Part shown: positions 1 to 11,839 of the stretch, one piece after another
Position numbering within the stretch: position 1 is the first letter of the stretch
Layout: each line of letters opens with the position of its first letter
From: Atrina japonica
Taxonomy: Eukaryota > Mollusca > Bivalvia > Pterioida > Pinnidae
Assembly: GCA_030159075.1 (NCBI GenBank)
Contig: BROG01000455.1
Span: 310,001 to 374,000 of the forward strand
Length of the DNA: 64,000 nt
Direction of reading: 5' to 3'
The notes under the pieces: generated by a model
Told to the model about the DNA's origin: nothing
The model's input: the letters and a program-made list of their open reading frames with translations, nothing else
Databases searched by the model: none
Position numbers and translations under genes: made by a program

Positions 1-1423
1 GTATTATGTATATAATAGTTCACCACACATATAGGCTAGTGTGCACAGACCCTTCGGAACGCGTCATATTGGGGGAAGGGGAGGTTGTAAGGACAGTAAT
101 TCATAAACCGATCACAAACGACAAAAACTATTTACATAATGTTATCATAATAATAATATTTGAACCATGCACTGTTAAATTATTGAAGGATGGACTGAAG
201 CCACCCCAGTGACACGCTTATGATAGACAGGGCCTGGTGTAATATGTTCTTCTACATTTTGTAATAGGACCGACCGCCGCCGTTAAACCAAATGCAGTAT
301 TTTAGGACTTCGCGCTGTGTTTTGAGGTCGTATCTTATACAGCATATGGTTAGGAGCAGGAAAATGTAAGGCGGTCCCATTGTTTTAAAGTAGGTTATAA
401 GGTCATGATGAGTTTGAAAGATAATTGCATACTGTCATACACTGATTTGACTTATGCGGTTACTGATAACACGCTTTTGTTTATGGTTCACTGGTATTTA
501 CAAAATAAAAAAATATTGCATTGATTTAAAACTGGGTGAATTAGCATATAGGTGTTAGGAGATTCGAATGTTATTCAACCGGGAAAAGAAACAAGGGAAA
601 CCCACAAACATATTTTGCCAACAAACTAAAATTATAATGCTCAAGACGATCGTTTCTGTAAATTTGACTTTATCAGCTGTGCCTCGATTTAAAATAGATT
701 TTTAAAGATAAAATGGTATCATATAAGGCCAAATAATAAATCTAAATGCACAGCCACATCCATCTAAGATTATCCACTGTAAAACAATGACTATTTTAGG
801 TTTTGAAGTTAGTTTATTATCTTCAGTTATTCCTAATGGTTAACACTTGAGCATCCGTACTTTTCATATTCATTTGTATTTCATGTCTAAGACGCTGTTA
901 GGAATTTTGGATATATGTTACTACCGACACACCCATTAGCCTAAATTCTAGAGATTGCTTAGCTAGAAACTGTTCGTTCTGATAGTTTTGATAACTGCGA
1001 ACGATCCTTAAAGAGTATCGTTGGAGAACATGGGAACAATGTGACATTAATAGAATCTTACCCTAGCTTGAGGTATGACAAAGGAATCTCAATCCCAGGG
1101 TAACATTCTTGAATGACAAACTCAAGGCTTGTCATAATCTCAAGATAGGGGTTGATTATTTTTCTCCCATGTCTTAAATGCATGTCTATGTAGATCTACG
1201 CGTAATTTATATGTCTATGTAGATGTACGCAGATCTATTTCAAGTCTGACATAACTATGGACTGCATTCTAGAAGCCACAGAAGTTCTACGTCATAATTG
1301 TATTGTGACGTCAATACCCTGGGGGTTGACAAGGAAATCATTCCCCATTAAAAAGAAGGAAAATTTATTAATCTTGGGAGAATAATAGAATCTTACATGA
1401 ATGTGTAGAGTGGATAAGGAAAT
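1..1423. other. Intergenic, no gene recognised
   Basis: No open frame here resembles a known protein. The stretch holds an R1 fragment near 625-760. Around 1020-1320 there is a diverged piece of the R2 repeat that is duplicated immediately downstream: it shares the 'acgtcataattgt' and 'tgacgtca' words and the phrase 'gaacaatgtgacatt'. The rest is unremarkable AT-rich DNA. Confidence 0.6.
625..760 (+). repeat. R1 interspersed repeat fragment
   Basis: This matches the R1 family seen many times in the window. Diagnostic words are 'ataatgctcaagacgatcg', then a T-rich 'cttcatcagttgagctcc'-like block, then 'ggccaaataataaatctaaa'. This copy is diverged. R1 has no coding capacity that I can see and may be a non-autonomous element. 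Its class is unknown. Confidence 0.7.
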
Positions 1424-2449
1424 CTCCACCCTCTGTTCGTCCAATCCGAGGGTTTCCCGAGGATTGGACTTTCAGATTCTTACATTTCCGTTTCTACGAA
1501 ACACCCATGTTTGATTATATTTTCCACGCTTTATTATAAATACTTGTTTATGCAGATCTATGCAAAATCGGTATTATCGTTATCCAGAGTTACCACACTT
1601 CGTAGCAGGTATCGATTGTCGATTGTGATGTCATTTGTATGTGCGTAAAATAAGAAAAGCTATCAAATTTGACGTCACATGTTTGCGTGAAAACGACATT
1701 GTTTTTCACGTAAAGACATGACGTCACAATCGATACCTGCTGACATGGGAGATTACTCTGACAAACGAAAAGACATAATAAAGTGTGACATAAATATGCA
1801 CTGTATTCTAGATGCCACAGAAATACTACGTCATAATTGTGACGTTATGGCGAGTGTGAGCTGTCTTTTCACAATTAATCATTGTCGTTTCGGGCATGTT
1901 TGGGAAAAAGTCTCTCTCTCTCTCTCTCTCTCTTGTTGTGGTTCTAAACAGACATCGCTTAGGTAAACAGAATAGAATCATTTTATCTATACCAGACTTC
2001 GATATGGCATTGTTTAGGTAAAACATTTCACTTATATAATGTCCCACGGGAAATGTTTACTTTGATATCAAAAATTCTTTAAAATAATTTAGCTTATGCT
2101 TGGTTGTCGGTAACAAATATATGCTTGTGTGAATGCATATCTGTCCACCTCTCTCTCTCTCATACGTCGATATATCTTAATTTATGACGTTTAAGTACAG
2201 TAGATACAACGACCAACCAGGTCGAAATGTTGACTTTAGTATTCAAGATACTTCGAAACTTCAGAATCACTTAAAAATGACAAATGACAGGTGGGACTAA
2301 TGTGTTTAAAACAAACCTTTTGCATTTTACAAACAAAAATTGTCGGTTTTAATCGATTGGCTAATACTGGATAAAATACAATGATCAATATAAAAAATGC
2401 AAACTTTTTTGGACAGGTTCATTTGAATATTACAAACGTAATAACAAAG
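1424..2449. repeat. Tandem segmental duplication, copy A (R2 repeat)
   Basis: This is the first of two adjacent copies of a ~1.03 kb block. Both copies start at 'aaatctccaccc' and run through the same landmarks: 'gagggtttcccgagga', 'catgacgtcacaatcgatac', 'gacatgggagattactctg' and 'caccaaatgttgac'-like DNA, ending near 'tgatcaatataaaaaatg'. Copy A carries about 85 extra bases around 1617-1715 with a second 'tgacgtca' word. It has only short CT tracts (1912-1932 and 2150-2160). Related fragments lie at 13030-13260 and 61745-62000, so the block includes an interspersed repeat. The open frame starting at 1718 is conserved between copies but resembles no protein I know. Confidence 0.85.
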
Positions 2450-2880
2450 AAATCTCCACCCGAGTGGTAAGAGTCTGTTCGTCGTATCCGAGGGTTTCCC
2501 GAGGATTTGACTTTCAGATTCTTACATTTCCGTTTCTACGCAACACACCCATGTTTGATTATTTTTTCCACGCTTTATTATAAATACTTGTTTATGTAGA
2601 TCTATGCAAAATCGGTATTTTCGTTATCTAGAGTTACCACACTTCGTAGCAGGTATCGATTGTGACATTGTTTTCTCACGTAAAGACATGACGTCACAAT
2701 CGATACCTGCTGACATGGGAGATTACTCTGACAAACGAAAAGATATAATAAAGTGTGACATAAATATGCACTGTATTCTAGATGCCACAGAAATACTACG
2801 TCATAATTGTGACGTTATGGCGAGTGTGAGCTGTCTTTTCACGATTAATCATTGTCGTTTCGGGCATGTTTGGGAAAAAG

Positions 2881-2884
<4 letters not shown>

Positions 2885-2952
<68 letters not shown>
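2885..2952. repeat. (CT)n microsatellite
   Basis: An almost pure run of about 34 CT dinucleotides. The matching position in copy A (1912-1932) has only about 10. Confidence 0.97.
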
Positions 2953-2955
<3 letters not shown>

Positions 2956-3181
2956 TTGGTTTTAAACAGACATCGCTTAGGTAAACAGAATAGATCCATT
3001 TTATCTATACCAGACTTCAATATGACATTGTTTAGGTAAAACATTTCACTTATATATTGTCCCTCGGGAAATGTTTATTTTGATATCAAAAATACTTTAA
3101 AATAATTTAGCTTTTAGCTTGTCCTTATGCTTGGTTGTCGGTAACAAATATATGCTTGTGTGAATGCATGTCTGTCCACAC

Positions 3182-3182
<1 letters not shown>

Positions 3183-3251
<69 letters not shown>
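3183..3251. repeat. (CT)n microsatellite
   Basis: An almost pure run of about 34 CT dinucleotides. The counterpart in copy A near 2150-2160 has about 5. Confidence 0.97.
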
Positions 3252-3255
<4 letters not shown>

Positions 3256-3534
3256 CATGGTTGTTTCTTTAGCATACGTCGCTATATCTTAATTCAGTTT
3301 ATGATGTTTAAGTATAGTAGATTCAACGACCAGCCAGGTCGAAATGTAGACTTTAGTATTCAAGATACTTCGAAACTTCAGAATCACTTAAAAATGACAA
3401 ATGACAGGTGGGACTAATGTGTTTAAAACAAACCTTTTGCATTTTACAAACAAAAATTGCCGGTTTTAATCAATTGACTAATACTGGATAAAATACAATG
3501 ATCAATATAAAAAATGCGGGGTCATTTGAATATT

Positions 3535-4035
3535 ATAAACGTAATACCAAAGTTATAGATCGTTTCTGTCAATTATATATTTCATCGGTTGAGCTCAATT
3601 TAAAATAGATTTTTATTTTCAAACGAGAAAGTGGTATCATTCTAGGCCAAATAATAACTCTTAAAGTTCAAGACCAAAAATAAATCTAAATGTTTAGCCA
3701 AATCCGTATAAACGTAACCACTGTAAAGAGAAGACTATTTCAGCTTTAGAAGAATTTAGAATTTTAATGGGTGTTATCAGTGCGAAATATTACTACAGTA
3801 TAAGATAATCAGCTGGTATTGAAATACCAGGTACTAGATTTATGTATAAACTCGGGGATTCAAACGGTCCACCAGCAGTGACAACGACCTAGGATAGTGG
3901 TTATAAATATTAAAAGCATAATACCAAAGTTACAGTGCTCAGTACGATCGTTTCTTTCAAACAGACTTCATCAGTTGTGCTCCAATTCAAAATAGATGTT
4001 TTTTTTCTAAAGAGAACGTTGTATTATATAATATA
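3535..4035 (+). repeat. R1 repeat, tandem pair
   Basis: Two R1 units in tandem. The first begins 'cataataccaaagttat' and runs through 'ggtactagatttatgtat' and 'gattcaaacggtccaccag' to 'gtggttataaatatt'. The second begins 'cataataccaaagttac' at about 3929 and is truncated near 4035. The same dimer arrangement occurs at 11325-11838 and 55664-56239, so tandem dimers are the usual form of this family. Confidence 0.75.
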
Positions 4036-4056
4036 TCTCAATGTATAGCCAAATGA

Positions 4057-4138
4057 CCCTTTTAACCCTAAGTATCTGGATAGTATGCTCTTTTCTATTG
4101 TTTAGACCTGTCCATTATGGCCTGTAGAGTTTAAAGGA
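4057..4138 (+). mobile_element. T2 mini-MITE (~82 bp), diverged
   Basis: A copy of the short T2 element: it begins 'CCCTTTTAACCCTA', has the core 'gtatgctcttttctattg', and ends 'gtagagtttaaagga'. TTAA is intact on the right (4139-4142), while the left flank has decayed. A diverged T1 element follows directly. Confidence 0.65.
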
Positions 4139-4142
4139 TTAA

Positions 4143-4434
4143 TATCCAAGGAACCGATACTGATTCACTTTTACAATCCAAATTATCAAACCAATTATCA
4201 AAAAAATCAATCTTATATTCCTATATTTTATGAACATTAGTTCATGTACAAATACAAATAATAAGGTTGAATCAATCAATTGCAAGTATATACTTGCCAA
4301 ACAGGGTTTCGCAATGAATTTCAACAAAATACATAGGGACTCAATAATATATCCCCTTTCTGTTATTGTATATCAATCTAAGTACTAAAAACGAATTATA
4401 GTTTTAAAAAAAACACACAGCTAATGTCCGGTTT
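4143..4434 (+). mobile_element. T1 MITE, diverged copy
   Basis: This shares the interior words of T1: 'ttcctatattttatgaac', 'caaataataaggttgaat', 'caatcaattgcaag' and 'gtatatcaatctaagtac'. It ends in a T1-like terminus, 'aaaacacacagctaatg'. It is more decayed than the copies at 40790 and 53109. Confidence 0.6.
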
Positions 4435-4683
4435 GAGTTATACTGATTCTAACTACAATTGGAGGACTTTAAGTCCACGACATAATTTAAATGTTTTACT
4501 ATACATTTAAAAGAGTATTCACTAAAAGTTGACTAAATATTAATAATAATAACACTATTTGAATATAAATCTTATTACATCTATTGTTATACCATTGTTA
4601 AATTTATCACTTTTATAATGCTGCGTTTAACAGAAGAACGAATATTTTTTATATTCTATAAATGTTCTAACTTTCTAATAAAA

Positions 4684-4964
<281 letters not shown>

Positions 4965-5500
4965 TAGCAGCTTACCTGCATTTTTCAAAATTCCTATTTT
5001 ATGAAAAAAAACCCAGACTGCATCAGTCAAGAAAAACTCTGCATAATTTGCAATTAATTTTCAAATTCCTCTAGATCACACGACAGGGTAAATATGATTA
5101 TGTATTGTATAGCATAGCGTTTTAAACAGATATATGTGCTGACAACAATTGGTGTATTGAAAATTTTAATAAGAAGTATTGTTGTCCACTCTCTCATTGT
5201 TGGTGGTGATTATTTACGAATATCTGCGTGATATTGATCGAGTATAATTGTTAGGCGAAGTTTTAATACCTTGTGGACGGACAAGTGATGTAGAAATAGT
5301 AAGGACATTATAGATTTTTCTTCTTCAAAATCAATGCATTTGATATTCATTTTATCTGAATATAAAAACACATTCATACCGAGAGCTTGTATGTCGCCTC
5401 CAAATATTTACATTTTAAAGTAGTATTCTAATGAACTCTGTTCTGATGAACTGTTTACTTCGCGTTATTCATTGGTCGATGACGTTGAAAACTCGCAGGG

Positions 5501-5504
<4 letters not shown>

Positions 5505-5573
<69 letters not shown>
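5505..5573. repeat. (TA)n microsatellite
   Basis: About 69 bases of uninterrupted TA dinucleotide. Confidence 0.97.
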
Positions 5574-5575
<2 letters not shown>

Positions 5576-5579
5576 CGTC

Positions 5580-6790
5580 ACACGAAGTTCTGCTGGCTCA
5601 CTTCGATGCACTTGTTTACATATTTTGTAATACAATGTATATCGAAACATTTTTTCACTGTCTAGAATTCCTTGTTTAAAATACGAAACATAAAATATAT
5701 ATCATATCAGTATATCGGTATGGAAATTAACAAATCCATATAATAAATCAGTCACTAATTTTTAAGTGCACCAATATATCCATCAAAGTAAAATGGTCAT
5801 AGATAAAGGTAGGAGCCAACATTAGCCAACGTTTCTTGTCGTTTTGTCATTAAAATGCTAATTCAAACTTGCAGGCATTTGACTAAGGTAACCATTACTA
5901 TGTGACTGTTATACAAAAAGTGACAGAGTATCGGCGATTCCCTGTCAGTTTTTATTAAAGAGTAATGTGGTAACTCATAATTATGTGGATTAAAATTACT
6001 GGTATTGAAAATGTTTTGGTGATGAAACATACAGAAAAGCAGAAAAGAATAGCTTTGGATTAAAAAAATATATGAACTGTATCCACAAGGATTGAACAAA
6101 CAAATTGATGTCAATATTCTGCATCATTTTACTCAATTCTTTATTATTTAAAGAACTATATTTATGGCGTTATCATCACTGTGAACTTTTGGTGACTAAC
6201 GTTATTGTTGTTGGGGACGTCACAAAATAAACATTTCGCTGATGAAGGTTGAAGGTACACCAGTGTGTGTGTGTGTCTGTGTGTGTGTGTGCGCGCGCAA
6301 ACTGATAGTTGAATGTTTGAATTATTGGTGATGATATACCACATTTCTGCTTCGAAAAGTTTCAACCGGCACATCCAAACAAGGCTCCAGCATACAGGTT
6401 CCTAGAAACATGGCTGACGTAGATTTCTAATCTGATTGGTTGAATTATTCACGTGGTTGAGTACAATGGGTTTGCGGGCAGCCCGATTCCGTAATTACCG
6501 GATTAGTTACAGCCTAGATATGACAGCCGGATCCCGTAAAAGCCGGATTAGTAACAGCCTAGACGGCTTACCAACATCTTATTGTTCCAATAAAACAACG
6601 CCAATTACGCTTTACTCTTAGTTTGGCAACAATTTCAGCATGATTTTAAGCGAGCAAAGCGAGCACTTTATGGTAATGGTAAGGGGGTAGGAAATGAGCT
6701 GTACATACATTGGCTGCATTTAAATCAACGTTACATTATGATGTTATAATGACAAAGCTGCACTCGCTTCAAAGCAATGCCTTAGTTCAT
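5580..6790. other. Intergenic, no gene recognised
   Basis: No coding sequence recognised. It holds a short (GT)n/(GC)n tract at 6263-6297. Around 6480-6570 are two imperfect copies of a ~55-base unit containing 'ccggattagttacagcctag'. The phrase 'gcgagcaaagcgagcac' occurs near 6650. Confidence 0.6.
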
Positions 6791-6793
6791 ATT

Positions 6794-8300
6794 AATGATA
6801 GCTCAGTAAATCTTTGATAGTGATAGCTCAGTGTTAAAGTCGTTGATGATGACAGCTCAGTGTTAAAGTCATTGATGATGATAGCTCAGTAAATCGTTGA
6901 TAGTGATAGCTCAGTGTTAAAGTCATTGATGATGATAGCTCAGTAAATCGTTGATAGTGATAGCTCAGTGTTAAAGTCATTGATGATGATAGCTCAGTAA
7001 ATCGTTGATAGTGGTAGCTCAGTGTTAAAGTCGTTGATGGTGATATCGCAGTATCTAAAGTGTTGGTGATGATAAGTCCAGTGTTAATTTTGTTGGTGGT
7101 GTTAAAGTCACTGATGGTGATAGCTCAGTATTTTTAAGTTGTTTGAGGTGAAAGCTCATTGTTTGTAAGTTGTTGGAGTTGGTAGTTCAGTGTTTGACAG
7201 TTGTTGGAGGGGACAGCCCAGGTTCAGTGTTTGACATTTGCTGGCGGTGACAGTTCAGTGTTTGACAGTTGTTGACGGTGAAAGGTCAGTGTTTGTCAGT
7301 TGTTGATCAGTATTTTTATTTTACTGGGTGATATCTTTGTTTTTAAAGTTGTTGGCGGTGATAGTTAAGTGTTTGTAACTTGTTGGCGGGGACAGACATG
7401 TCAGTGTTTGACATTTGTACAGTTGTTGGCGGTGACGGTGAAAGGTCAGTGTTTGTCAGTTGTTGATGGTGATAGCATTCAAGTATTTTGCTGGTGATAT
7501 ATTTGCGTTTATAAGTTGTTGGCGGTGATAGTTAAGTGTTTGTAACTTGTTGGCGGTGACATGTCAGTGTTTGTACGTTGTTGGCGGTGACATCTCAGTG
7601 TTTGTCAGTTGTTGATGGTGATAGTATTTTACTGGTGATATATTTGTGTTTGTAAGTTGTTGGCGGTGATAGCGGAGTGTTTTACTATTTTTACTAGTGA
7701 TATATCAGTATTTGTAAGTTGTTGGCGGTGATTTTTCAGTGTTTGTAAGTTGATGACTGTAATAGCTCAGCGTTTAAGACACTGGTGGTTACGTGTTTAA
7801 GTCGTTGGTGCTGATAGCTCAGTGTTTTTTTAATCTTAAGCAATGGAAGCTGAATGTTTATAAGATGTTGGCAATGATAGCTAGTTTTTTTATTATAATT
7901 CATTGTTCAAGCTTTTAGATTTGAAAGCCGTGTTTCAGTATGATGTTGGCGGCGATGCGCCATTGTTTAGCTCGTTCGCAGAAATAAGCCAGTATTTTAT
8001 GTCATTGGCAACGATAGTCCAGTGTTAAATGCTTAGCGGTGACATTTCAGTGTTGTCATTGGCGGTGATAACTCAGTAGTTGGTTAGACTGTTATCATAA
8101 CTAAGAGTTCAAATCATTATCAGTGAACGTTCAGTAATTTTTAAGTATTGAACGTTGATAGGTCAGTGTTGAATTTTATCACTTTGTTAGCTGGGTGCTT
8201 AGGTACCGCATTAGTGGTTGTAGATAGTGTTTTAGTTACTGAATAGTGATCGCTTAAGTGTTCAAGGCATTATCAGTGATAATATTTCAGTACTCGATAC
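6794..8300. repeat. Degenerate minisatellite with 'gatagctcagtgtt' core
   Basis: Between about 6794 and 7050 the array is regular: 'gatagctcagtaaatcgtt' units alternate with 'gatagctcagtgttaaagtc' units, together forming a ~54-base dimer. From about 7050 to 8300 it decays into looser 'gtgacagttcagtgtttg' and 'gttgttggcggtgatag' units of about 25-35 bases. Each unit contains a 'tagctcagt' word, which resembles the box A of a tRNA-type Pol III promoter. No box B is repeated with it. Confidence 0.85.
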
Positions 8301-8504
8301 CGGGTATTTATATCAGTACATATTTCCTTCATTCATTTCCTTCTTCATAAACTTATTTTAAGTATGTTCTTCATCATGTAATTATATTCCTGTTAACTGA
8401 AAAATGACTAATTGCAGTTTTCAAAAAATGCCCCTCTCATTAAGACAACATGGGCGAAAAAGAGTCAAAGCGTTTTAGACGCCTTAATGTCGATACAGGT
8501 CGCT

Positions 8505-8690
8505 TTAAACCATGAAGTCTTTCATCTCTAACTAGCCATGGTTCTAGCCCTGTTGGAACTTAAGCTGATTTTTCATAAGGTTTGGAGGTTTACTTGCAGA
8601 GGACCGGTGTTCTCTTACCGGGTACATTGTAAACAGATTCTCCCCTCCACCTTTAAAAACTGCCGGTATCTATATAATCTAAAAAGTGTT
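8505..8690 (+). repeat. SINE B fragment (tRNA-derived family)
   Basis: Body of SINE B. It shares 'tttaaaccatgaagt', 'ggttctagccctg...aacttaag', 'ttctcttaccgggtacattgtaa', 'gattctcccctccacc' and 'aaaactgccggt' with the better-preserved copy at 28552. The box A region at the 5' end is poorly preserved. Confidence 0.65.
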
Positions 8691-8702
8691 GTCTAATGGG
8701 AC

Positions 8703-8704
<2 letters not shown>

Positions 8705-8793
<89 letters not shown>

Positions 8794-8800
8794 TATATAT
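8705..8800. repeat. (TA)n microsatellite
   Basis: About 96 bases of TA with one interruption. It is flanked on both sides by 'ctaatgggacatt' (8693 and 8831). Confidence 0.95.
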
Positions 8801-9169
8801 AAAGAAGTTGAATAATCACCTTTTTATTATCTAATGGGACATTTTCGCCCCGGTTATTTTCACCTTTTTACTATAGAAAACATATTCACACATACTTAAA
8901 TTCGCCCTAAATCACCACAGACTCATGGATGGCATATATATATATATCCATGTTTTAACTATTATTTAGTATTTTTGATTCACTCTCTCAGGCGGGCGAA
9001 AATTGCGAACATTAAATGAGGGCGAAACACTGTAGTTTAGCTGATTTAGTCATTACCGAAAGCATAATTGTGTGCGAAAATAAGATTATGACCTTACAAA
9101 CGAGGTATTATTAAGAGCGCATATACATTTTATAAGAGTATCGTTAACAATACCAACATTTTATTTTTA

Positions 9170-9260
9170 CACTAGAAGCCAAAATAAATGCTGAAGACGA
9201 TCTTTTCTGTCAATAACATTTCATCGAATGAGCTCGAATACAAGCTGTTAACATATACAG
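9170..9260 (+). repeat. R1 repeat fragment
   Basis: Contains 'aaataaatgctgaagacgat' followed by 'ctgtcaataacatttcat' and 'gagctc', matching the R1 5' block. A second fragment follows at 9440-9560. Confidence 0.6.
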
Positions 9261-9434
9261 TGAAATTTGTATATATCGACCTCCTTAGGGACACAAGAAA
9301 AACGGTCTTTATAGGGAAGTGGTCTTTATATAGAGGTTAATTTGTACACATGGTATTATTAGGGACAACAACAAAACGGTCTTTGTGACCAGATGGACTT
9401 TATACACAGGTGGTCGCTGAAGAAGGTTTTACTG
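9258..9434 (+). mobile_element. Tc1/mariner (pogo/Tigger-like) MITE
   Basis: Left end 'CAGTGAAATTTGTATATATC' preceded by TA; right end '...GCTGAAGAAGGTTTTACTG'. The ends are imperfect inverted repeats, and the interior repeats 'aacggtcttt' three times. A CAGT terminus and TA target fit pogo/Tigger-type non-autonomous elements. The right-hand TA is not preserved. Confidence 0.5.
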
Positions 9435-9439
9435 TGGAT

Positions 9440-9560
9440 ATTATGATCATAATACCACAGTTATAATGCCCAAGGCCATCGTTACCGTCATTTAGACTTC
9501 ATCAGTTGATCTCCAGTTTATAAAAAAGGCGTATTGTCTGGTATCATACAAGACCAAATA
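9440..9560 (+). repeat. R1 repeat fragment
   Basis: 'cataataccacagttataatgc' followed by 'gacttcatcagttgatctcc' and 'tggtatcatacaagacca'. This is a truncated R1 unit adjoining the MITE on its left. Confidence 0.65.
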
Positions 9561-10170
9561 TCTGATTTTGTAATGTAGAATCTTCAATTGTTATACTTCT
9601 TCAGTTGATGTGAGTATCCACTTGTTGCATTGTGGATGTGTAATTTCAACCGGGTTTACAAGTCATGTTATCTGGTAAAACAACACTTAATAGAATTGGA
9701 AACACGTTTTAAAAATTATAAATTATATTATGTCTCGGCTTAAACAATCAAAACTCTTTTTTTTCTATTTCTATGCGATCGATTCATACCACAAAGTAAA
9801 TAGCAAGTGACTTATATAACGTCAGGGGGGAACAGGAAATAGATCAGTTACGAGTTGTTCAGCGATATCTTACCGTTGAAGCAGAAATTTTAAGATTTAA
9901 TTTTGGCATTATAAGTGAGGTTGTTGAGATCGCTAAAATTAAATATCGTTAACAATTCATTCCTTATCTTAGGTAAGAGTTATCGTTTTTAAATCACAAA
10001 TCACTAAAATTATGTTCAAAATGTTTAGGACAAAACGTTAAATTTGCAGCTTCCACTTAAACGGCATTTCTGTTTATGTACGTGAAATAAAGTTCAAATC
10101 AATGTTCTCTTACGTAAATATAACCTTTTATCATTGTAGGCGGCTTTTCAAACATTACACTTATTTTACA
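9560..10170. other. Intergenic, nothing recognised
   Basis: AT-rich DNA with stops in every frame, and no match to the repeat families of this window. Confidence 0.55.
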
Positions 10171-10175
10171 TAATG

Positions 10176-10288
10176 GATAAATCACGTGATTGTGTTGAAT
10201 AGTACAGAGAAAACATACCCACTTGTTAGCCGATGGCCCGAGAGGGGTATTGTTCTCCGTACTATTCAACACAATTGCGTGATTTATC
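10176..10288. repeat. Hairpin H1 (113 bp)
   Basis: Inverted repeat. The left arm starts 'gataaatcacgtgattgtg' and the right arm ends 'cacaattgcgtgatttatc'. The arms match at about 33 of the first 36 positions and pair loosely further in, around a GC-richer loop ('ccgatggcccgag'). Confidence 0.85.
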
Positions 10289-10506
10289 AAACTTTAAAAA
10301 ATTAACCCCTTACTGAGCCCCAATACATGAACAGGTTTTTCATTTAAATGACTAAACAACGTTGAAGGGTTGAGTATAATCTAGTTTATTTTGCAGCTCT
10401 TGCAATGTTCACTGAGGTGTGACAATACACACACGATGCAGTCACATCAGATGTAACAATATGGACAGGGACAATTATTTATTTATTTATTTATTACTCA
10501 GAAAAA

Positions 10507-10621
10507 AATCATTTATTTTCTTCCATATTTAGAACATCATTGATAACAGTATATGTATCTGGTCATCAGATTCATATACCGTTATCAATGATGTACTAAA
10601 TATGGGAGAAATTGAATGATT
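10507..10621. repeat. Hairpin H2 (115 bp)
   Basis: Near-perfect fold-back with arms of about 54 bases and a loop of about 5. The left arm contains 'acatcattgataac' and the right arm 'gttatcaatgatgt'; the outer ends are 'aatcatt' and 'aatgatt'. Confidence 0.88.
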
Positions 10622-11324
10622 AAAGAAAACATTATTCAAAGGAGCTAAACGAAAACATGATGATAATGTATTTGAATGTGCTTCAATCTCAACATAGATT
10701 TATAAAAATTAGGAAAGGGGTTTAACCTTAATATCCCCTAATATAATACCTGTTGGAAATATTACAGAAAAAGATAAACGAATTTGTTTGAAGATTGAAA
10801 TGATTATGTTTTCTTATTTTGTTCACATCACATTGAGCTCAGCAGTTTGAATAGCTCAAATCCATTCATCTATTCAACTACTAGCTGTTGAATAGTTAAA
10901 TAAGGCTAAATTCTATCCATCTATTCGCCTGTTACCTATTGGATAGTAAAAATAAACAAACAACACACAAATGATAATGTCATCAAAATTTGTAATGCAT
11001 GTTATTCAGGTTCCCGGTCGTATGTACGATAAAGTTCTTAACAGGAAGTGATGATGCCCTAACCTTTAAAACTGCATACTATTACGACGAACCGTAACGG
11101 AACAGAACAACTCGAAAACGATCAACAGATTAGGAATCACAGGGCAGGATTTTTTTTTTTACAGAAAATTGGTTTCCGATTTGGTTTCTGGTTTTATCAT
11201 GTTTTGAATCTAGTTCAATATTATGCAGCAAATGAAAGGTTTGTTTTGTTATGTACTAGTGTTTATTTTATATTTTGTCGACTTTTACAATATCTGAAAC
11301 ATTATCTAATCGTTACTGAATATT

Positions 11325-11838
11325 TTAAACATAATACCGAATTTATAATGCTCAAGACGATCGTTTCTGTCAAATAAACTTCATCAGTTGAGCTCCAATT
11401 TAAAATGTATATGTATTTTCTAAAAGAATGTGGTATCATACAAGGGCAAATAATAAATCTAAAAGTATAGCAGAAATCCGTTTAAGAGTAACCACTGTAA
11501 AAAGATGACTATCTTAGCTTTAGAAAACTTCGGAATTCAAATGGTGTTATCAGTGCCAAATATTACTTTAGTATAAGATTATCAGCTGGTACCGAAATAC
11601 CAGATACTAGGTTTATGTTTACCCTCGGGGTTATAATGCTCAAAACAATCTTTTCTGTCAATTAGACTTCATCAGTTGAGCTCCAATTTAAAATGTATAT
11701 GTATTTTCTACAGAGAATGTGGTATCATACAAGGTCAAATAATAAATCTAAAAGTATAGCAGAAATCCGTTTAAGAGTAACCACTGTAAAAAGATGACTA
11801 CCTTAGCTTTAGAAAACTTTGGAATTCAAATGGTGTAG
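11325..11838 (+). repeat. R1 repeat, tandem dimer
   Basis: Unit 1 (11325-11629) begins 'cataataccgaatttata' and reaches 'ctaggtttatgtttacc'. Unit 2 (from about 11630) restarts at 'ttataatgctcaaaac' and stops at 'ggaattcaaatggtgt'. The two share long near-identical stretches, such as 'aaaagtatagcagaaatccg' and 'gagtaaccactgtaaaaaga'. Confidence 0.85.
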
Positions 11839-11839
11839 C

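Larger units (their letters stand above)
2450..3548. repeat. Tandem segmental duplication, copy B (R2 repeat)
   Basis: This is the second copy of the ~1.03 kb block, very similar to copy A outside the microsatellites. Both CT tracts are much longer here (about 68 bases each, at 2885-2952 and 3183-3251). The downstream edge runs into an R1 copy at 'aacgtaataccaaagttat'. At the same point copy A joins the start of copy B, which is the signature of a tandem duplication. Confidence 0.85.

Noticed and set aside
1680..1735. 'tgacgtca' words as CRE-type regulatory sites
   Set aside because: They recur within the R2 repeat on all copies and no gene lies nearby, so regulatory meaning cannot be supported.
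2604..2984. 126-codon open frame conserved in both copies of the tandem duplication (1718 and 2604)
   Set aside because: Conservation is explained by recent duplication. The C-terminal half is a CT microsatellite, and related fragments elsewhere do not keep the frame.
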